Below, one piece after another: positions 59,867 through 64,000 of a DNA stretch of 64,000 nt. How positions within the stretch are numbered: position 1 is the stretch's first letter; every line of letters begins with the position of its first letter. Source of the stretch: Anaerolineales bacterium (GTDB lineage: Bacteria > Chloroflexota > Anaerolineae > 4572-78 > J111); NCBI GenBank assembly GCA_015075185.1, contig JABTUW010000002.1:1612001-1676000 (forward strand), written 5' to 3'. The notes under the pieces are model-generated. The model ran no database searches. It saw nothing but the letters and a program-made list of their open reading frames with translations, and was not told where the DNA came from. The position numbers and the translations under genes are program-made.

Positions 59867-60638
59867 GGCTTTTGGGATAAAGCAAGCCTATCGTACCAGT
59901 CCCAATCAACACGACTACCAGGGCTAACGCAGCCCAGTTCATTCTCCGGGGAGTAATAATTCCGGTGACAGGCAGTCCGTCCGGTGGAAGTGCAGCAACG
60001 GTTTCGGATAGAGTAGCTGTACCTGTTAGTGGTTGGGATACGGCTACCGTTTCAGTTACATTCACTTCATTACCAGAAATGGACTCATACTTGTCCAGGA
60101 CATCCCAACTTTCATTGATTCTCTTGCTAATCTCGGTCGCAGCAGGGACTGCCTCGCCGGTGGAAGCCGTGGTATCGCTTCCTTCCACCTGAACACTGCT
60201 CTCGATAGCTGGTGTAGTTATGAAAGTTCCAGAGTCAGTTGTTACCGGAATTTCGGCTACGGTTGTTCCCCCTTGGGTTACTACTTGGGTTGCCGTTGGA
60301 GTGCTGGTTTGGCGAGTTGCGGCTATAGCTCTGGGGCTGGCAGGGGTGGTTACGGTAGGAGTAACAGCTAGGGGTGTTGTCCGGTTTTCTTCAGGAACTA
60401 GGGTGGTGGGTTGGGTCCACTCATCTCCCTGAAATTCGGCAGGGGTGCTGGTGGCGATAGACGTAGCGGGTTCGGTGGAGGTGGGCGTTTCCACGCGGGC
60501 TACAGCGGTCGAGGGTAAGGGGGCCGGCTCCAGCAGCATGGTGGCCCCGGCCGTTAGCACCAGCAAGATGAGCAGCAGCAGTAAGACCGCCCGTTTTTTC
60601 TTTTTAATTTGTTCCTCTAAGAGGAGGTCATCTTCCAT
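59856..60638 (-). CDS. Ser/Thr-rich membrane protein with LPxTG-like tail
   Basis: Start is the ATG at 60638, sharing its bases with the upstream stop; a longer frame to 60704 lacks a ribosome site. The 260-residue protein has a basic cytoplasmic start, one helix (about 17-36), a Ser/Thr/Val-rich outer region of about 170 residues, then LPVTG, a hydrophobic helix and a short basic end. The tail resembles a sortase signal, although a true sorting signal ends in more basic residues. No known family. Confidence 0.65.
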   Translation of the reverse strand: MEDDLLLEEQIKKKKRAVLLLLLILLVLTAGATMLLEPAPLPSTAVARVETPTSTEPATSIATSTPAEFQGDEWTQPTTLVPEENRTTPLAVTPTVTTPASPRAIAATRQTSTPTATQVVTQGGTTVAEIPVTTDSGTFITTPAIESSVQVEGSDTTASTGEAVPAATEISKRINESWDVLDKYESISGNEVNVTETVAVSQPLTGTATLSETVAALPPDGLPVTGIITPRRMNWAALALVVVLIGTGTIGLLYPKSLDT

Positions 60639-61303
60639 CAGGGGCCTCGCTGGGCCCAATCGCGAGCCTGCTCCACCCACGACTCGATATTGACCCGCTG
60701 CCACTTTTTGATACTGAGCAAACGCCGGATCTGGGCAGGATCAGCCGCAGCTAACTGCTTATAAGTATTAATGCCGGCGTCACGCAGTTTCCACTGAAAG
60801 ATCGGCCCAATTCCTTTGATCACCATCAAATTATCAGGATGAGACCGCTGGTAAGCCTCGAACTCTTTGCGCAGGCTGTCTATTTGGACATCCGTTGTGA
60901 CCAGTTGCCGCCGCGCTTCCCGCAGTTCTTCATCGCGCTGGCGCAGAAAGTCGGTTAAAAGGTCTGAAGATGAATTGTTCCTCGGGTCTCCAGAATTCAG
61001 GCGAAGGGCTGCGCCGGCTTCTGGCTCGCCCAGGGGTAATCTTTCGGGCACGGAGAGCTGGATGATCGGCGGAGTCACCGATCCCATTTCTCGCAACTGG
61101 CGCTGCAATTCCCGATTCTTGCGATAGGCCTCGTCAATCCACCACTCGCTGACAAAGCCAACGATGGCCCCCGCGACCAAGAGCAACAAGCCAATGACCA
61201 AGCCGGTGGAGATACCCGCGCTAAAAATACCCACGGCCCAGGCAATGATAAAACCAATTGCCAAACCTAGTAAAAGCAGAGCTAACCCAGGAATAAGCGC
61301 CAT
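60638..61303 (-). CDS. Membrane protein with coiled coil and helix-hairpin-helix domain
   Basis: The 221-residue protein has two N-terminal helices (about 3-27 and 31-52), a charged coiled-coil stretch (about 55-165) and a C-terminal helix-hairpin-helix unit (NLMVIKGIGPIFQWKLRDAGINTYKQLAAADPAQIRRLL). Such domains normally bind DNA or RNA without specificity; here it would face the cytoplasm from a membrane anchor. Co-translated with the following gene. Same strand as the downstream TA pair but with its own promoter. Confidence 0.75.
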   Translation of the reverse strand: MALIPGLALLLLGLAIGFIIAWAVGIFSAGISTGLVIGLLLLVAGAIVGFVSEWWIDEAYRKNRELQRQLREMGSVTPPIIQLSVPERLPLGEPEAGAALRLNSGDPRNNSSSDLLTDFLRQRDEELREARRQLVTTDVQIDSLRKEFEAYQRSHPDNLMVIKGIGPIFQWKLRDAGINTYKQLAAADPAQIRRLLSIKKWQRVNIESWVEQARDWAQRGP

Positions 61304-61578
61304 AGCCGGTTTCCTTTCTAATTCTAGTGGTTTCCAGCAATGAAATTTTACTTAAAAGGCTGACATTGGATGGGCAACAGCAATCAAACAATAGCGGTGG
61401 AATAGAAAATATAAGAGTTAAATATTTCTAATCCATATCATAACATAAAGTGAGTAATACTGCAATGGAGTTAATAAATTCGGTCTGACCCAACTTGAGA
61501 CGACTTGGTGGGCAAGTTGCCCACTTGGCACGTATTACGCCAAATTTGAAACTTACCCTAAATTCAGAAATTTAGGCC

Positions 61579-61607
61579 TTGACAACGAATTATTTCTATG
61601 TTAAAAT
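61579..61607 (+). promoter_or_regulatory. LacI-family gene promoter
   Basis: TTGACA (61579-61584), 17-base spacer and TAAAAT (61602-61607), overlapped by tandem operators. The upstream 61304-61578 region holds only a perfect palindrome GTGGGCAA-G-TTGCCCAC (61508-61524) of unknown function. Confidence 0.8.
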
Positions 61608-61635
61608 GTGAACGTTCACATTGTGAACGTTCACA
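61607..61635. promoter_or_regulatory. Tandem LacI-type operators
   Basis: Two perfect 14-base palindromes TGTGAACGTTCACA at 61607-61620 and 61622-61635 share a 15-base period and overlap the -10 box and the start site. The central CG palindrome is typical of LacI-family operators. Confidence 0.88.
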
Positions 61636-61674
61636 TTTTTTACCTTCCGTTTCCCTCCAACTTTACTTCTTTCG

Positions 61675-62721
61675 ATGAGACAGGTTAATTCAGTGGCCAG
61701 GTCAATGAAGCGGGTCACAATTAAAGATGTCGCAGCTCACGCGGGAGTTTCTTACCAAACCGTGTCTCGGGTCATCAACAACCAGCCAGGGGTGGTTGAA
61801 AGCACTCGGCAGCGCATCGAGCAAGCCATTGTCGAGTTGAACTACCGGCCTAACCTGGCTGCCCGTAGCTTACCCCGCCATCGTTCTAATATAATTGGCC
61901 TCATTGTTCCATATGATGCTGTTTATCTCTTTAGAGACCCCAATTTGCTGGCCCAAATCAGCAGTATTGACGCCGAGGCGAATGCCTGCGGCTATAACTT
62001 GTTGCTTTCTACGGCGGCCGGTTCTGATAATGGCCTGGACGCTTACAAGCGCTTCGTGCGAAATCGGGTAGCTGATGGAGCGTTGGTGGTTGAAACGGCT
62101 GCTGGGGCAGCAGGTAATCAACTGCTCAGTCAAAATAACTATTTCTATGTAAGTCTGGGTTATGATCTGAGCCACACCCGCAAATATTTTGTGCATGCCG
62201 ATGACCGGCGTGGCGCTAACGAAGCTACCCGGCATTTACTCCACAAAGGACATCGCCGCATAGGCATCATCAATGGCCCGCTGATTGGCGCAGTGGGCGC
62301 CACTCAAGAGCGACTAACCGGCCACCTGGAAGCTCTGGCCGAAGCTAATATTGTTTTTGATCCTTGCCTGATGGTTTATGGCGATTACACTCGCCCGAGC
62401 GGGCAAAAAGCCACAGAAAAGCTACTGGCACTGCCCGACCCCCCCACAGCCATTTTTGCTTTTAACGATCGCATGGCGATGGGGGCGGTCTGGATGCTGA
62501 AATCGGCCGGTTTGCGTGTGCCGGAGGACATTGCCGTAGTTGGCTTTGACGACATCCCCACCGCCGCCGATTTCAGCCCGCCGCTAACAACGGTACGCCA
62601 TTCCGGGGTGCGGGTGGGCCAGGTCGCCGCGCAAATGCTTTTTAAGCTCATTGATGGGGCGCCGGTCGAGAGTCCAGAAGTTGTTTTACCTGCTGAATTG
62701 ATCGTGCGACAATCGTCATAA
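61675..62721 (+). CDS. LacI family transcriptional regulator
   Basis: The 348-residue protein has the LacI HTH and hinge (VTIKDVAAHAGVSYQTVSRVINNQPGV, then YRPNLAARSLPRHRSNIIGLIVP) and a periplasmic-binding-like sensor domain with HADDRRGANEATRHLLHKGHRRIGIINGP, IFAFNDRMAMGAVWML and VVGFDDIPTAADFSPPLTTVRHSG. Starts at 61675 with a weak ribosome site; GTG 61693 or ATG 61705 are alternatives. Strongly autoregulated by the tandem operators. A sugar-binding lipoprotein follows 118 bases on. Confidence 0.93.
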   Translation: MRQVNSVARSMKRVTIKDVAAHAGVSYQTVSRVINNQPGVVESTRQRIEQAIVELNYRPNLAARSLPRHRSNIIGLIVPYDAVYLFRDPNLLAQISSIDAEANACGYNLLLSTAAGSDNGLDAYKRFVRNRVADGALVVETAAGAAGNQLLSQNNYFYVSLGYDLSHTRKYFVHADDRRGANEATRHLLHKGHRRIGIINGPLIGAVGATQERLTGHLEALAEANIVFDPCLMVYGDYTRPSGQKATEKLLALPDPPTAIFAFNDRMAMGAVWMLKSAGLRVPEDIAVVGFDDIPTAADFSPPLTTVRHSGVRVGQVAAQMLFKLIDGAPVESPEVVLPAELIVRQSS

Positions 62722-62839
62722 CTGCTCTAGAATTTTGGGAGGAGGTGAGGTCCAGCCGTCAGAAAGTAAGCAGAAGACAATTAATTGTATTCTTAAAGGT
62801 AAATGGGATTTTTATCAATCTGACATAGGAGTGAGAAAA

Positions 62840-64000
62840 ATGAATAAGCTTCCCTTTAAAGCACTGTTGCTTTTGGCCAGTGTCGTCACCCTGGCCCTGA
62901 TGGCCGCTTGTGGCACTGCTCCCACCCCCGAAACCATCACCAAAGTAGAAACGGTGGTGGTGGAAAAAGAGGTTGAAAAAGAAGTCAAAGTCGTTGAAAC
63001 TGTTCAAGTAGAAAAGATGGTGGAGGTTGAGAAAGAAGTTGTCAAGGCTGTTTCACCTGTCCTTTACAACTCATACCAGAGTGACCCGGAGCCGCGCAAG
63101 TTCATCGAGTCGGTTGTGGCTGACTGGAATGAGCAGAACCCCGATATGCCGGTAGATATTTCGATCATTAACCACGAGGACTTCAAGCAAGCCCTGCGCG
63201 CTTACCTGACCGCCGATCCGGCCCCCGATGTGCTGGACTGGTTTGCCGGCAACCGCGCTCGCTTCTTTATTGACCGGGGCCTGATCCTGGACATCTCCTC
63301 GATGTGGCAGGATAACAAGTTCAATGAAGCTTATGCCCCTGGCTTCCAGGCGCTGGCTACCTATAACGACAAGCAGTATTTCATGCCAACTTCCTACTAC
63401 TGGTGGGCCATCTACTACCGGCCCTCTCTGTTCGAGGAAGCCGGTATTGCCCAGGCGCCAGAAACCTGGGATCAACTGCTCGACGCTTGCGACAAGCTCA
63501 ACGAGTCCGGCGTCACCCCCATCACCATCGGCGCACGGTTCAAATGGCCGGCGGCAGCCTGGTTTGATTACCTGAATATGCGGACCAACGGCCCCGAATT
63601 CCACATTGACCTGATGGACCTCAAAGTGCCCTACACCGACGAGCGGGTGAAGAAGGCTTTTGAACACTGGGCGGAGTTGATTGACCACAAGTGCTTCATC
63701 GAAGACCCGGCCGCCTTCGACTGGCAAGAGGCGGTAGACCCGATGGTTCAAGGCGAGGCCGCTATGTATTTGATGGGCGCTTTTATTATCGACTCTTATC
63801 CCGATGAGGCCGAAAACGATCTTGACTTCTTCCGCTTCCCCATTATTGATCCCGATATGCCCGTTGGCGAAGACGCTCCCACCGATGGTTACTTTATGGC
63901 CGCTAACGCCAAAAACCCTGAAGCCGGTCAACAATTCCTGGCTTACCTTGGCTCCAAGGAAATACAACAACGGTTGTTAGACGAGCTCAAGCGCCTGCCG
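62840..64000 (+). CDS. Sugar ABC transporter substrate-binding lipoprotein (3' partial)
   Basis: A new frame starts at ATG 62840 (preceding AGGAGTGAGA) and is open to the window end (387 codons). Lipobox MAAC (Cys24), then a repetitive Val/Glu/Lys segment (VEKEVEKEVKVVETVQVEKM and on), which is probably a coiled-coil stalk, and a family 1 solute-binding domain (DVLDWFAGNRARFFIDRGLILDISSMWQ, SYYWWAIYYRPSLFEEAGI). Likely sugar importer controlled by the LacI protein upstream. The minus-strand frame opposite (63071-63970) is a shadow. Confidence 0.93.
   Translation, partial: MNKLPFKALLLLASVVTLALMAACGTAPTPETITKVETVVVEKEVEKEVKVVETVQVEKMVEVEKEVVKAVSPVLYNSYQSDPEPRKFIESVVADWNEQNPDMPVDISIINHEDFKQALRAYLTADPAPDVLDWFAGNRARFFIDRGLILDISSMWQDNKFNEAYAPGFQALATYNDKQYFMPTSYYWWAIYYRPSLFEEAGIAQAPETWDQLLDACDKLNESGVTPITIGARFKWPAAAWFDYLNMRTNGPEFHIDLMDLKVPYTDERVKKAFEHWAELIDHKCFIEDPAAFDWQEAVDPMVQGEAAMYLMGAFIIDSYPDEAENDLDFFRFPIIDPDMPVGEDAPTDGYFMAANAKNPEAGQQFLAYLGSKEIQQRLLDELKRLP

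Noticed and set aside
63071-63970. 299-codon minus-strand frame
   Set aside because: It lies opposite the solute-binding protein, whose lipobox and domain are clear; a shadow.

Overview
The window is a 64 kb bacterial chromosome segment of fairly high G+C. The gene mix suggests a Chloroflexota (Anaerolineae-like) heterotroph. Supporting signs are a B12-dependent ribonucleotide reductase with NrdR, a Ser/Thr kinase and other membrane proteins with long Pro/Thr linkers, many LIV-type and sugar ABC transporters, xanthine-dehydrogenase-family Mo enzymes, LysM/L,D-transpeptidase wall enzymes and abundant intergenic palindromes. This is inference; no rRNA or tRNA gene was seen. No CRISPR array or transposase was seen either.

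Layout. 0-8.6 kb: the 3' part of an AAA-type ATPase membrane protein, a CoA-binding protein, MetY, a Ser/Thr kinase, a secreted LysM/beta-propeller protein, and an SDR with its TetR regulator sharing one operator motif. 8.9-21.3 kb: one long plus-strand catabolic operon behind a DeoR-type regulator (sugar-binding lipoprotein, two permeases, two Gfo/Idh/MocA dehydrogenases, a complete FAD/2Fe-2S/Mo hydroxylase, a GH4 glycosidase and an MFS transporter). The operon has no ABC ATPase. 21.5-24.7 kb: an A+T-rich island with a CBASS-type anti-phage pair (patatin effector plus a CD-NTase broken by a one-base frameshift) and a DUF2283/DUF4258 toxin-antitoxin-like pair. 24.7-29.7 kb: class II RNR, an M24 protein lacking metal ligands, and nrdR with a promoter and two NrdR boxes. 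29.8-34.8 kb: a histidine kinase with an AlkZ-like winged-helix protein, a PNPOx protein, a WYL regulator and a small membrane protein.

34.8-45.1 kb: a minus-strand set of LivM, LivH, a sarcosine-oxidase-like flavoprotein, a lone Mo-hydroxylase large subunit and hydantoinase/oxoprolinase B and A, best read as uptake and breakdown of a cyclic amide or N-heterocycle; a VapBC pair follows. 45.2-51.1 kb: a UbiD decarboxylase, a LIV-type binding protein, a secreted hypothetical, a LysM-L,D-transpeptidase and an M20 peptidase. 51.2-59.0 kb: a complete LIV transporter (LivGFHM) divergent from its binding protein, which is followed by a glutamine-synthetase-family ligase and a FluG-like amidohydrolase. 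Strong back-to-back promoters and a long, apparently structured leader lie between the two transcription units. 59.1-64 kb: a second PIN toxin pair, two small membrane proteins, and a LacI regulator with tandem operators ahead of a sugar-binding lipoprotein cut by the window end.

The most unusual signal is the density of palindromic elements: at least two dispersed intergenic families, hairpins between binding-protein genes and the genes downstream of them, and two related palindromes inside unrelated genes (AlkZ-like and UbiD) that are read in the same frame and add a similar 11-residue peptide.
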